64,000 bases of DNA, from assembly GCF_040958095.1 (NCBI RefSeq), contig NC_091214.1, positions 6,509,242-6,573,241 of the forward strand. Reading direction: 5' to 3'. Under the pieces are notes generated by a model. That model was not told the DNA's origin and made no database searches. It saw nothing but the letters and a program-made list of their open reading frames with translations. Each line of letters opens with the position of its first letter. Within the stretch, counting starts at the first letter, position 1. The DNA comes from Procambarus clarkii. Lineage: Eukaryota > Arthropoda > Malacostraca > Decapoda > Cambaridae. Shown here piece after piece: positions 1-9,000 of this stretch. The translations under genes were made by a program, and so were the position numbers.

Positions 1-697
1 TTACCACACTATCTTACGTTAAAAGCCTTGGTCCACGTAGGCAGGATACAAGGTTTACACTAATAACAAGCTAGGGTAAAGTACTACTGGATAAGCACTG
101 AAGCTGGATGCAGCTTAGGGTAGTGAGACCATGTGGTACCCTAATACAAAACACAACACTTAGGGTAAACAAAACACTGGCAAATACTAACCCCAGGTCT
201 CACCAATAGTTACTACCAGAGTAGGTACACTTACTGATGCCCCGTACTAAGCTTAAGGATACAGGAACTTCAGGTAAGGGAAATAAGTAAGAGGAGAAGG
301 GAGAAGAGTAGGGATACAGCCACAGAGTAGGTCTTATCCTCACACACCAGCCAGAGAGAAGGACGAGCTAGCCACCAGCTGCCTCCCCCATCTCGTGGTG
401 CCGGGAGGAGCCTAATTGATCGTGCAGCTAAGCACATTAAAGATCTTCCCCTATGCAACGTATTGTTACTTTATGAATGATTAGAAAGTATTAGTAAGCA
501 AAGTTGGTGCCTATGTTATTATTTAATAATCAACCCCCAGCTCAGTCTTTAAATGCTCTTTGAGAAACAATAATAGTCTTACGTCTGGCAGGGAAGATAC
601 AAACAATTGACATTCTAGATGCCCAACTGTACTACCAGAAAGTTTAATAGCTCAATTTTGACCTCTGGTTTCCACTGGAGAACCCAGGGTCGTAACA
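1..697 (-). repeat. 3' LTR (left copy, incomplete at window edge)
   Basis: This is the copy of 6186-6882, matching base for base except position 388. Its inner edge is exact: identity ends at 697, where the minus-strand LTR starts with TGTTACG next to the polypurine tract. The outer edge lies before base 1, so total LTR length is unknown but at least 697 bp. Confidence 0.92.
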
Positions 698-712
698 CTC
701 CTCCCCCCTTCA
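698..712 (-). promoter_or_regulatory. Polypurine tract for plus-strand priming
   Basis: On the minus strand the tract reads GAAGGGGGGAGGAG and directly abuts the LTR start TGTTACG. This is the expected place and composition for the primer of second-strand DNA synthesis. It also fixes the orientation of the element. Confidence 0.8.
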
Positions 713-1003
713 GAGAAAAAAAAAATGTGAATACTAGAATAGTAGTCATATTTTTTTGTAAGAGTATACAGAGAACAAAAAGAAAAACATATAACAAAAA
801 CAAAAAATCAATCAAAAGCAATTTCTCTGCAAAAAAAAAAATACAAAGGAGTTCTCTGAAAGAAAAAAGCATACACAACAAAAATAAAAGAACAGGGAAG
901 TAAATAAATTGGACACGGAATATTTAATGTCACAGGAGAACCTAAAAAAAAATTAACTAAAGCATGACGGTTGGTAAATGGCTTTCCGTGGCTCAGATGA
1001 ATG

Positions 1004-1284
1004 TTATTCAGGCAACCGGGACAGAGCGTCGGCTATCACGTTGAGTCTGCCCGGTAGGTGGGTAATGGAAAGATTGAAGTCCTGTAGGTACAACGCCCAC
1101 CTGAGGATGCGTTTATTCTTACCCTTCATCTGAGTCAGGAAGACTAGTGGGTTATGGTCCGTGTACACTTCCACTATATTACCTGTGAGGTAAACTTCGA
1201 ACTTTTTACATGTTAACACTAGCGCCAACGCCTCTTTTTCTACCACTGAATAATTGCGTTGCGCCTTGTCGAATTTCACACGAG
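1004..1284 (-). CDS. pol: RNase H C-terminal part of pol, shifted reading frame
   Basis: This frame continues the RNase H domain after the main pol frame drifts near 1280-1290. It shows the usual Ty3/gypsy RNase H landmarks: a YSVVEKEALAL segment, then VYTDHNPLVF and a DALSRLPE end, with the stop codon at 1004-1006. A one-base loss between the two frames, just after the VYYYS segment of pol, explains the break. The frame opens further upstream in shadow, but homology begins only at about 1284. The polypurine tract and 3' LTR follow, so this is the natural end of the polyprotein. Confidence 0.8.
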
Positions 1285-4200
1285 TAATAATATACTGGGT
1301 GTTCCACCTGATCATCCCCAGTTTGCAACAACACTGCACCAGCACCCGAGTCAGACGCGTCAACATGAATTTTAAACGGTCGGTCGAACCTTGGACTAGC
1401 AAGCACTGGGGCGGAAGCTAAGATCAATTTCAAATTTTTAAATGCCTCTGCACAGTCTGATGACCACTTAAATTTAACGGCTTTCCGCAACAAGTCTGTG
1501 AGAGGAGTGGCAACACTGGAAAAGTTCTGACAAAAACGTCGATAGTACGCACACATACCGATAAATCTTTGAACGTCCTTTTTAGACTTTAGTACTGGAT
1601 ACTCCAGAATGGCATTGATTTTATCTTGCCGAGGTAACACTTTTCCTTGGCCCACTTCATAACCGAGGTACGTCACTGTGCCTTGGCCAAAATGACACTT
1701 TTTAGCATTTAAGGTAAGATTTGCCCTTTTCAAGATGGCAAACAACTGGCGTAACCTAGCTATGTGGTCAGCCCAATTACTGTCAAACAGCACGATATCA
1801 TCTAAATACGCCCGACAATTTGGCACCTTAGCGAGTAGAGAGTTCATGAGTCTCTGGAACGTGGCAGGGGCATTACGCAAGCCGAACGGTAACACTTGAT
1901 ACTCAAAAACACCCTCGGGTGTCACGAACGCAGTGAGCTGTTTAGCACGTTCAGTGAGTGGGATTTGATAATACCCCCTCGAGAGGTCGAATTTCGAAAC
2001 GTACTTGGCATTTCCCAACTCGTCAATGCAGTCCTCGAGGAGGGGCAGCGGATAGGCATCCACAATGGTCACCTTGTTGAGCTGCCGATAGTCGGTGCAT
2101 AATCGCCAGGAGCCGTCTGGTTTGGGGACCAAAAGGCAGGGCGAGCACCAAGAGCCCTGGCTCGGCCGGGTGAGGCCGTGCTGGAGCAAGAAGTCGACCT
2201 CCTTCCGTACGATGGCCTTTTCTGGACTCATCCGATAGGGTTGAAGGCGAATGGGAGTGTAGTCCGTCAATTCGACATCATGGCAAATGGCATCAGTCTG
2301 GGTCGGGACCTCCCCGAACAGACTGGAGAATTCATCAACCAACGACTGCACCTCTTCACGTTGGGCCATCTGCAAATGGGACAGTTCCTCCACAGCATTC
2401 ACAGAACTAGAATTATTGAAAATGAGATTAGTTGGGTCCCCAGAACAATCATCCCCTCTCTCCCTGGAAATGGAAACATTGGTTAGTGCAATGGGCCTGG
2501 GGCCCTGGAACTTCTTCAGTCGATTTACATGTATGAGCATTACCTGGTTACGTTTGTCAGAGTGCCTCACTTTGTACGTGAGGTCCCCAGTCTTTTCTGT
2601 CACAATGTAGGGGCCTTCGTACTTGTGGGACATAGTGTTCCCTAGTCGAGGCTTTAATACCAGGACAGGGTCGCCAGGCTGAAATACCCGTAACTTAGAT
2701 TTAGCATCGTTACGTTCTTTCATCTTTTCTTGGGCCTTGCCAAGATACTTAAATGCAGCCGCCTTGCAGTCCTTGAGTCTCTGGTGGTGTTGCGCAAAGA
2801 AAGCCGAACCTTCGGATAACGTTACGTTCCCTAACAGATTCTCCTGTAACATTTGCAAGGGTCCACGAACTTTATGGCCAAAGACTAACTCAAAAGGAGA
2901 ACAGCCCAGTGAACTTTGTAATCCCTCTCTAGCCGCAAACAAAACATACGGTAAATTCTCATCCCAGAAGGTGTGGGAACTCTCGCACGATGTCTTCAAC
3001 ATCTGCTTCAGAGTTAGATGGAAACGTTCAATTACCCCCTGACTCTGTGGATGGTATGGGCTGGAAACCTTATGAGTTATTCCATGTTCCTTACAAAATT
3101 GCTCAAAAACATCAGACTTAAAATTAGTACCATTGTCAGTTTGCACGACCCGAGGCAGTCCAAAAGTGGAAAAAAATTGCAACATACGAGCAACAACAGT
3201 TTTTGCTCGGATGTTCCTTACAGCAAAAGCCTCTGGGTAACGAGTAGTGATACACATCATCGTGATTAGGTAAATATTACCAGACTTAGTTCTAGGTAAT
3301 GGTCCAACACAGTCCATTACCACATGAGAAAATGGTTCCTCTGGCACGACAATAGGCCTTAGAGGAGCTTTAGGTGGAGTCTGGTTTGGTTTCCCAACCA
3401 GTTGACAAACAATACACGCATTACAAAATTTTGCCACATCGCTTTTCAGCTTGGGCCAGAAAAAATACTTTAAAATTTTGTGATACATAATATTAATACC
3501 TTGATGTCCCCCCATAGGATCATCATGAGCAGCTGCCAAAACTCTTTCTCTATAGCAGGTCGGCAACATAACCTGGTGGACTACCTCCCACTCATTTGAC
3601 AAGGGAGCACTCTGTGGTCTCCATTTTCTCATCAAAATCCGATCATTGTAGTAGTACCCAGTTGCTGCGTCTACAATTTCCTCCATAGAGACGGCTGTTT
3701 CATGACAATCTGCAAGAGTGGGGTCAGCTTTCTGTAACTCACTCAAGGAGGCATCTAGGCCTTGGTCAGATGCCATTGGCCGAGGCTCAACAGTGTTCTC
3801 CACCTCCCCACTACTCTCGGTAGATGGCGGTGGCAGGCTCTCCACAATGTCCTCGGCCACGTCATCAAGTCGGGCCATGAATGTGTCCGCGAGGTCCACT
3901 TGGCTTTCACCACTCGGAAAGCTCCTCGTGACCTCGGGATTTACCACCTTGGCAAGCACAGGGCTGCCCTTACATTTAAGTCCCATAGACCTGGTCACCG
4001 CGCACGCAGGGTACACAACATTATCCTCTGCGGCGGGTGGATCCAGGCAAACCTTAGGGGTAGGCAACATAATAGGCAGTCTGGAGTCCCCTACCTTATC
4101 CCCTGCTAAATCATTACCAACTATTACATCAACATTAGGGAAAGGTAGGTATGAAGTGACTCCGACTGTACAAACACCCTTGTGGAAATCAGATTCCAGG

Positions 4201-4793
4201 GTAACCTTATGGAGGGGTACTGCCCGAGTATCACTAGTGACACCCTCGACCAGTACCACCTCTCCAGTGTCGAGAGTGTTGGCACCTTGCAACGCACTCT
4301 CTAAAATTAAAGTCTGGATGGCACCGGTGTCTCGGAAGATCACCACGTCCTTCCAGGAAGAACCCTCAGACAAAAGTAGTCTCCCTTTCGATAAGAATGG
4401 GGTAAGCAAGTCCAACCACTGTGGGTTGGAGGTCTTACTCCCTAACCCTTCTGAAAGCCTCAAGCCCTGTGTCACAACTAGAGCATTGGGTCTTTTTTCA
4501 GGGTGCAGTTGCCAACAACGGCTAATAGTGTGGTTTGGACGATTACAGTGACCACAAAAACGTCGGGGAGAAGAGACATTACTAACAGAATTACCCTTCG
4601 GTTCACCTTTAGGTGCCGTTGGGCTAGACACTTTAACAGGGTTAGTTATGTCTGAAACAGAAGGTGCATTAGGTAAAGGGTTAGAATGAGCTGGTCTGGA
4701 CTGGCTGTGTGTATAAGGTTTGCTACTCTGTGGGGTATAATTATTTTTATTGGGCCTTTTGCCCGCCAATTGGTAGTTTTCTGCCAACTTGGC
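1206..4793 (-). CDS. pol: Pol polyprotein: zinc knuckle, protease, integrase, reverse transcriptase, partial RNase H
   Basis: Counting residues from the TTG at 4787: a CCHC zinc knuckle at about 78-91 (CGHCNRPNHTISRC); a retropepsin-like DTGA motif at 153; an integrase zinc region with H421/H428 and C455/C458/C461; and the integrase catalytic triad at about D492 (MDCVG), D551 (TDNGT) and E587 (VIERF). A GPY/F-type module follows at 723-727 (YEGPY). The reverse transcriptase spans about 815-1090, with KFDLSRGYYQ and the YLDDIV catalytic box near 994-999, and RNase H starts near 1165. Integrase therefore precedes reverse transcriptase, the reverse of ordinary Ty3/gypsy. The frame is the same as Gag, separated only by the TAG at 4794-4796. 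The last 25 or so residues after VYYYS are out of frame; the true RNase H continues in another frame (1004-1284). Confidence 0.9.
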   Translation of the reverse strand, partial: AKLAENYQLAGKRPNKNNYTPQSSKPYTHSQSRPAHSNPLPNAPSVSDITNPVKVSSPTAPKGEPKGNSVSNVSSPRRFCGHCNRPNHTISRCWQLHPEKRPNALVVTQGLRLSEGLGSKTSNPQWLDLLTPFLSKGRLLLSEGSSWKDVVIFRDTGAIQTLILESALQGANTLDTGEVVLVEGVTSDTRAVPLHKVTLESDFHKGVCTVGVTSYLPFPNVDVIVGNDLAGDKVGDSRLPIMLPTPKVCLDPPAAEDNVVYPACAVTRSMGLKCKGSPVLAKVVNPEVTRSFPSGESQVDLADTFMARLDDVAEDIVESLPPPSTESSGEVENTVEPRPMASDQGLDASLSELQKADPTLADCHETAVSMEEIVDAATGYYYNDRILMRKWRPQSAPLSNEWEVVHQVMLPTCYRERVLAAAHDDPMGGHQGINIMYHKILKYFFWPKLKSDVAKFCNACIVCQLVGKPNQTPPKAPLRPIVVPEEPFSHVVMDCVGPLPRTKSGNIYLITMMCITTRYPEAFAVRNIRAKTVVARMLQFFSTFGLPRVVQTDNGTNFKSDVFEQFCKEHGITHKVSSPYHPQSQGVIERFHLTLKQMLKTSCESSHTFWDENLPYVLFAAREGLQSSLGCSPFELVFGHKVRGPLQMLQENLLGNVTLSEGSAFFAQHHQRLKDCKAAAFKYLGKAQEKMKERNDAKSKLRVFQPGDPVLVLKPRLGNTMSHKYEGPYIVTEKTGDLTYKVRHSDKRNQVMLIHVNRLKKFQGPRPIALTNVSISRERGDDCSGDPTNLIFNNSSSVNAVEELSHLQMAQREEVQSLVDEFSSLFGEVPTQTDAICHDVELTDYTPIRLQPYRMSPEKAIVRKEVDFLLQHGLTRPSQGSWCSPCLLVPKPDGSWRLCTDYRQLNKVTIVDAYPLPLLEDCIDELGNAKYVSKFDLSRGYYQIPLTERAKQLTAFVTPEGVFEYQVLPFGLRNAPATFQRLMNSLLAKVPNCRAYLDDIVLFDSNWADHIARLRQLFAILKRANLTLNAKKCHFGQGTVTYLGYEVGQGKVLPRQDKINAILEYPVLKSKKDVQRFIGMCAYYRRFCQNFSSVATPLTDLLRKAVKFKWSSDCAEAFKNLKLILASAPVLASPRFDRPFKIHVDASDSGAGAVLLQTGDDQVEHPVYYYSCEIRQGATQLFSGRKRGVGASVNM

Positions 4794-5483
4794 CTAATCC
4801 CCTATTTTAGAATTTAACTCTATCCTTCCTCTAATATACTGTGAAACATTCTCTGGCATCATATTTATAAAATGCTCCATTAAAATTAAGTTCCTGAGAG
4901 CCTCGTATGTTTCGGCTTTCGCCGAGCGAATCCATCTATCAAACAATCGAATTTGATCATTCACAAATTCAGTGAGCGGTTGGTTGTGAGTAGGCCTAAG
5001 GTTACGATAAACTTGGCGGTGAGCTTCAGGAGTAATTTCATATGCCCGCAAAATACATTCCCTGACTTTATCATATTCGAAACACTCGTCGTCAGGCATG
5101 TTTATAAAAATATCTTGTGCTTTACCCCTAAGTCTTCCCTGTAGGATTTTCACCCACTCTTCCTTTGGCCAGTTCATGGACGTGGCCACTCTCTGAAAAT
5201 GGTTGAAAAACCTTTCAGGGTCAGACTCGGAAAATTCAGGCAAATTATGCTTTTTCTCATAATGCCTGGGGTTTGAATCCCCGGCAGGTGGAGGTCCAGT
5301 GGCATTCGCTCTAATTCTAGCCTCCTCGGTTTTGAGTTTTTGCTCCTCTAATTTTATTTTTGCTAACTCTAAAGCTAATTCACTTTCCCTATGAGTTGCA
5401 CTTTCTGCTTGGCTAGGCTGGCATAAAGGTGTATCACTTGCCATGCAATAGTTGTTCATCAATACAATGTTGTAATATTTCAT
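4794..5483 (-). CDS. gag: Gag, SCAN-like capsid portion
   Basis: About 230 codons ending at TAG 4794-4796. The N-terminal part has a charged helix (alternating L, E and K, about residues 30-60). The rest resembles retrotransposon capsid/SCAN sequence: LPEFSESDPERFF, WPKEEWVKILQGRL, YEITPEAHRQVY, then FVNDQIRLFDRW and LILMEHFINMMPE. The nucleocapsid zinc knuckle lies after the stop, in the pol frame and in phase. So the TAG either limits a read-through Gag-Pol or is a nonsense mutation; the codons around it (GGG GAT TAG GCC) do not decide it. The first codons overlap the 5' Gag segment in another frame. Confidence 0.8.
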   Translation of the reverse strand: MKYYNIVLMNNYCMASDTPLCQPSQAESATHRESELALELAKIKLEEQKLKTEEARIRANATGPPPAGDSNPRHYEKKHNLPEFSESDPERFFNHFQRVATSMNWPKEEWVKILQGRLRGKAQDIFINMPDDECFEYDKVRECILRAYEITPEAHRQVYRNLRPTHNQPLTEFVNDQIRLFDRWIRSAKAETYEALRNLILMEHFINMMPENVSQYIRGRIELNSKIGD

Positions 5484-5622
5484 TCACCAAAGTCCACTTT
5501 TTATCTGCGACATTTAATTCTAGGCCAAATTCCTGGCCTAACAATACTAAATTAGACTTTTTAAGTTTCTTTATCTCTACCACTGAAGGCTCCCTTGCCA
5601 GTTTCTGCATTTCAGAAGACAT
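5434..5622 (-). CDS. gag: Gag N-terminal segment, frame-broken from the rest of Gag
   Basis: The ATG at 5620-5622 opens a frame of about 62 residues beginning MSSEMQKLAREP and ending near EQLLHGK at the TGA 5434-5436. It is the natural start of Gag: it follows the leader, and it runs into the SCAN-like Gag through a frame change somewhere between 5434 and 5483, where the two frames overlap. A longer open stretch upstream lacks an ATG and is T-rich leader. I infer one small indel; a programmed shift is possible but no classic slippery heptamer stands out. Confidence 0.6.
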   Translation of the reverse strand: MSSEMQKLAREPSVVEIKKLKKSNLVLLGQEFGLELNVADKKWTLVNEILQHCIDEQLLHGK

Positions 5623-5685
5623 CACTAATAATTTTAGCTCCCAGCCAAAGAAAAAATTAAAAAATAAAAATTGGAAAAAAAACAA

Positions 5686-6185
5686 AAATTTGCACGGCCC
5701 CTAACACAAGGCCACACTAACCTTAATCGTGAAGGGATCCAGCTGGGTGTCCAGTCAGTGCAAGAATGTCCTTTGCTAGATGAGCTGGACCCTAGGCTAG
5801 CACACAACCGTTCTGCGGAAATAAAAAAATTTAATTTTGGCACTCAAGAATCTAATTTTTTACACTTATAATGTTCCTCCCGGACTGGCCAACCACTTGT
5901 TACAAATGATAGGAGTGGGGCTTCTATGGGGTACTGGTACTATTAAGGGGTAAAGGTAGTTAGAAGACAAGAGTATCAAATATGGGAGAGCTAAAAGGCC
6001 CGGCCCCCAAAATAAACTATCCACAGTAGTAATAACTTGCTACAAGACCATATATGTTAGTCTAAGGGTTGATCACTGCGCTCCCACCTTGGAAGAAGAG
6101 ATACTCTGTAATTCATGTACTTATTTATTAACCCCTTAACAACCCCCCATATACACTCACACCAATAACAATAATAATAATAACT
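5686..6185 (-). other. LTR retrotransposon leader, no gene
   Basis: Non-coding stretch between the 5' LTR and gag. It should hold the primer-binding site and packaging signal. I could not place the primer-binding site with confidence, because the LTR's inner end cannot be defined by comparison with the truncated left LTR. A short TAA-type repeat lies at about 6168-6183. Confidence 0.5.
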
Positions 6186-6882
6186 TTACCACACTATCTT
6201 ACGTTAAAAGCCTTGGTCCACGTAGGCAGGATACAAGGTTTACACTAATAACAAGCTAGGGTAAAGTACTACTGGATAAGCACTGAAGCTGGATGCAGCT
6301 TAGGGTAGTGAGACCATGTGGTACCCTAATACAAAACACAACACTTAGGGTAAACAAAACACTGGCAAATACTAACCCCAGGTCTCACCAATAGTTACTA
6401 CCAGAGTAGGTACACTTACTGATGCCCCGTACTAAGCTTAAGGATACAGGAACTTCAGGTAAGGGAAATAAGTAAGAGGAGAAGGGAGAAGAGTAGGGAT
6501 ACAGCCACAGAGTAGGTCTTATCCTCACACACCAGCCAGAGAGAAGGACGAGCTAGCCACCAGCTGCCTCCCTCATCTCGTGGTGCCGGGAGGAGCCTAA
6601 TTGATCGTGCAGCTAAGCACATTAAAGATCTTCCCCTATGCAACGTATTGTTACTTTATGAATGATTAGAAAGTATTAGTAAGCAAAGTTGGTGCCTATG
6701 TTATTATTTAATAATCAACCCCCAGCTCAGTCTTTAAATGCTCTTTGAGAAACAATAATAGTCTTACGTCTGGCAGGGAAGATACAAACAATTGACATTC
6801 TAGATGCCCAACTGTACTACCAGAAAGTTTAATAGCTCAATTTTGACCTCTGGTTTCCACTGGAGAACCCAGGGTCGTAACA
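6186..6882 (-). repeat. 5' LTR (right copy)
   Basis: Matches 1-697 with one difference (6573). On the minus strand it starts TGTTACGACC at 6882. It should contain the element's promoter and polyadenylation site. The inner (left) end may extend a little before 6186. Confidence 0.9.
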
Positions 6883-6884
6883 TA

Positions 6885-7460
6885 AGGCAAATAGGATACT
6901 GGAATTTATTTATCGAAGCGTTAGTAACAAGACACCTGGTGTGGTTCTTCAGCTATATCTTGCTCTGGTTAGGCCCCGTTTAGATTATGTAGTTCAGTTT
7001 TGGTCGCCGTACTCTAGAATGGATATAAATTCACTTGAACGTGGCCAGCGTACGCTGACAAAATTAATTCCCCAAATTAGAAATCTTTCATGTGAAGAAA
7101 GATAAACAAAGCTTAAATTGCATTCACTGGAAAGGCGAAGAGTTAGGGGTGACATGATAGAGGTTTTCAAGTGAATGAATGGACATAACAAAGGGGATAA
7201 TAATAAGGTACACGAAACAATGCGTGTAAATTGGATAAGCTTAGATTTAGAAAAGACTTGGGTAAATTCTGGTTCGGTAATAGGGTTGTTAATTTGTGGA
7301 ACCAACTACTGGGAAACGTAGTGGAGGTGGGGTCCCTCGATTGTTTCAAGCGCTGGTTAGACATGTATATGAGTGGGATTGGGTGGATATAAATAGGAGC
7401 TGCCCAGTATGGGCCAATAGGCCTTCTGCAGTTACCTTTGTTCCTATGTTCTTATCCTGC
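6885..7460 (+). mobile_element. LINE 3' fragment (reverse transcriptase tail)
   Basis: Broken plus-strand translation gives the end of a non-LTR reverse transcriptase (LALVRPRLDY, then FWSPYS, LERGQRTLTK and RRVRGDMI) with several stops and frame changes. It ends in a GGATATAAATAG plus CCAATAGGCCTTCTG tail typical of one LINE family. It directly abuts the retrotransposon LTR, so the LTR element probably inserted into or beside it. It is a fossil and encodes nothing. Confidence 0.75.
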
Positions 7461-7479
7461 AAAAAAAAGATGTTGTTGT

Positions 7480-8015
7480 TTTAGATTTAGCTACTCAGAA
7501 CGAAGTGTCCATGTAGTACGGGCTATGGTGAGCCCGAAAAAATAGAGATCGACATAGCTTATATTACATTCTTTAGAAAGGTGAAGAATTAAGGGTGACA
7601 GGATAGAGGTGTACAATTGGATGAATGTCCATAACAAAAGGGATAGTAATAGGGTAATGAAAGTATCAACACAAGACAGAACAGAACACAATGGTATAAA
7701 TTTGATAAGTTTCGATTTATGAAAGACCAGAGTAAATACTTGTTCGGTAACAGGGTTCGCGTAATATAATAGAAGTAGTAGTAATTGATTGTTTGAAGCG
7801 GAGGTTAAACATATATTTGAATGAGATTGGGTAGATATAAATAGTAGCTACCTCTTGGGTGGATATAAATATCAGCTACCTAGTTCTAAGGTGGATATAA
7901 ATAGTAGCAACCTCTTGGGTGGATATAAATAGTTGCTACCTTTTGGGTGGATATATATAGCAGCTACCTCGTATGGACCAATAGGCCTTCTGCAATTACC
8001 TTCATCCTTATGTTC
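7480..8015 (+). mobile_element. Second, more decayed copy of the same LINE tail
   Basis: It repeats the tail of the neighbouring fragment, including the CCAATAGGCCTTCTGCA segment near 7978-7994, but is more diverged. The terminal GGATATAAATAG segment is present about five times in tandem (7829-7975) instead of once. Confidence 0.65.
7829..7975 (+). repeat. Short tandem repeat of a LINE 3' end, about 5 copies of 28-32 bp
   Basis: GGATATAAATAG-type units begin near 7831, 7859, 7891, 7919 and 7947, separated by CTACCTC-type spacers. The unit equals the last bases of the LINE tail at 7380-7410, so the array grew from a LINE 3' end. Confidence 0.7.
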
Positions 8016-8370
8016 TCATCAGCTTACCTCTCTTTTTTTTACTTTCTCATCTCTCCTTCACCCATCCCACCCGTGTCCCCTCCCCCCTTTTTTTCTTGTT
8101 CTTACCTTTCACCTCTTGTTACCTGCTCTTCACCTCACTCTTGTATTACATATGCCCGTGCCTCTTATGTCCTCTTCACTAGCGACTTCATAACGGTCCA
8201 GGACGGGCAGAAACTTCGTCGTCTCATCTTATGGTGTGTAGTTTGGTCAAGATTTCTTCAGCCACGTTATTGTGAATCATCATCTGCACGAGATATTGAA
8301 CAATTCCTGAACTTACGGGAACATAATCGCTTTCATATTTTTTTTTTTTTATAATCGCTAAATTTGAAGA
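8016..8370. other. No gene seen
   Basis: C/T-rich stretch (8020-8110) followed by unremarkable sequence and a T run at 8339-8350. I see no supported feature. Confidence 0.5.
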
Positions 8371-8371
8371 T

Positions 8372-8500
8372 ATGGAAACCAATGTAATGATTCGTACTGT
8401 TGATAAGCCTCACGAGTGTCTCGAGTGCTCAAGAAAATTCAGGTACCTTAGCAATTTGAAACAACACTTGTTAGTACATTCTGATGATAGGCCTTACAAG
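8372..8500 (+). CDS. C2H2 zinc-finger protein fragment, cut by the assembly gap
   Basis: The ATG at 8372 opens a frame with one complete C2H2 finger (CLECSRKF, then LSNLKQH and LLVH: C-x2-C-x12-H-x3-H). It is followed by the start of a TGEKP-like linker (DDRPYK), after which the N run begins. At least one more finger would be expected beyond the gap. C2H2 fingers of this type usually bind DNA in the nucleus. The upstream T run and surrounding transposon fragments leave open a pseudogene, a transposon-borne finger or a single exon of a host gene. Confidence 0.55.
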
Positions 8501-9000
8501 NNNNNNNNNNNNNNNNNNNNNNNNNNNNNNNNNNNNNNNNNNNNNNNNNNNNNNNNNNNNNNNNNNNNNNNNNNNNNNNNNNNNNNNNNNNNNNNNNNNN
8601 NNNNNNNNNNNNNNNNNNNNNNNNNNNNNNNNNNNNNNNNNNNNNNNNNNNNNNNNNNNNNNNNNNNNNNNNNNNNNNNNNNNNNNNNNNNNNNNNNNNN
8701 NNNNNNNNNNNNNNNNNNNNNNNNNNNNNNNNNNNNNNNNNNNNNNNNNNNNNNNNNNNNNNNNNNNNNNNNNNNNNNNNNNNNNNNNNNNNNNNNNNNN
8801 NNNNNNNNNNNNNNNNNNNNNNNNNNNNNNNNNNNNNNNNNNNNNNNNNNNNNNNNNNNNNNNNNNNNNNNNNNNNNNNNNNNNNNNNNNNNNNNNNNNN
8901 NNNNNNNNNNNNNNNNNNNNNNNNNNNNNNNNNNNNNNNNNNNNNNNNNNNNNNNNNNNNNNNNNNNNNNNNNNNNNNNNNNNNNNNNNNNNNNNNNNNN
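8501..9000. other. Assembly gap (500 N)
   Basis: Exactly 500 undetermined bases, a conventional filler size, so the real distance is unknown. The sequence changes from a zinc-finger frame to LINE ORF1 across it. Confidence 0.99.

Larger units (their letters stand above)
1..6882 (-). mobile_element. Gmr1-like Ty3/gypsy LTR retrotransposon, left end cut by window
   Basis: Two direct repeats (1-697 and 6186-6882, constant offset 6185) bracket a minus-strand gag-pol. Each repeat begins, on the minus strand, TGTTACGACC, and a purine tract precedes the left copy, so the right copy is the 5' LTR. Domain order is Gag (SCAN-like), zinc knuckle, protease, integrase, reverse transcriptase, RNase H. Integrase before reverse transcriptase is the order described for Gmr1-like Ty3/gypsy elements, whose Gag is the recognised relative of SCAN domains. 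The LTRs differ at one base that I can find (388 C versus 6573 T), so the insertion is young, yet the coding region has three interruptions. The target-site duplication cannot be checked because the left end is outside the window. Confidence 0.9.

Noticed and set aside
3718..4551. Plus-strand frame of 277 codons
   Set aside because: Shadow of the minus-strand pol frame.
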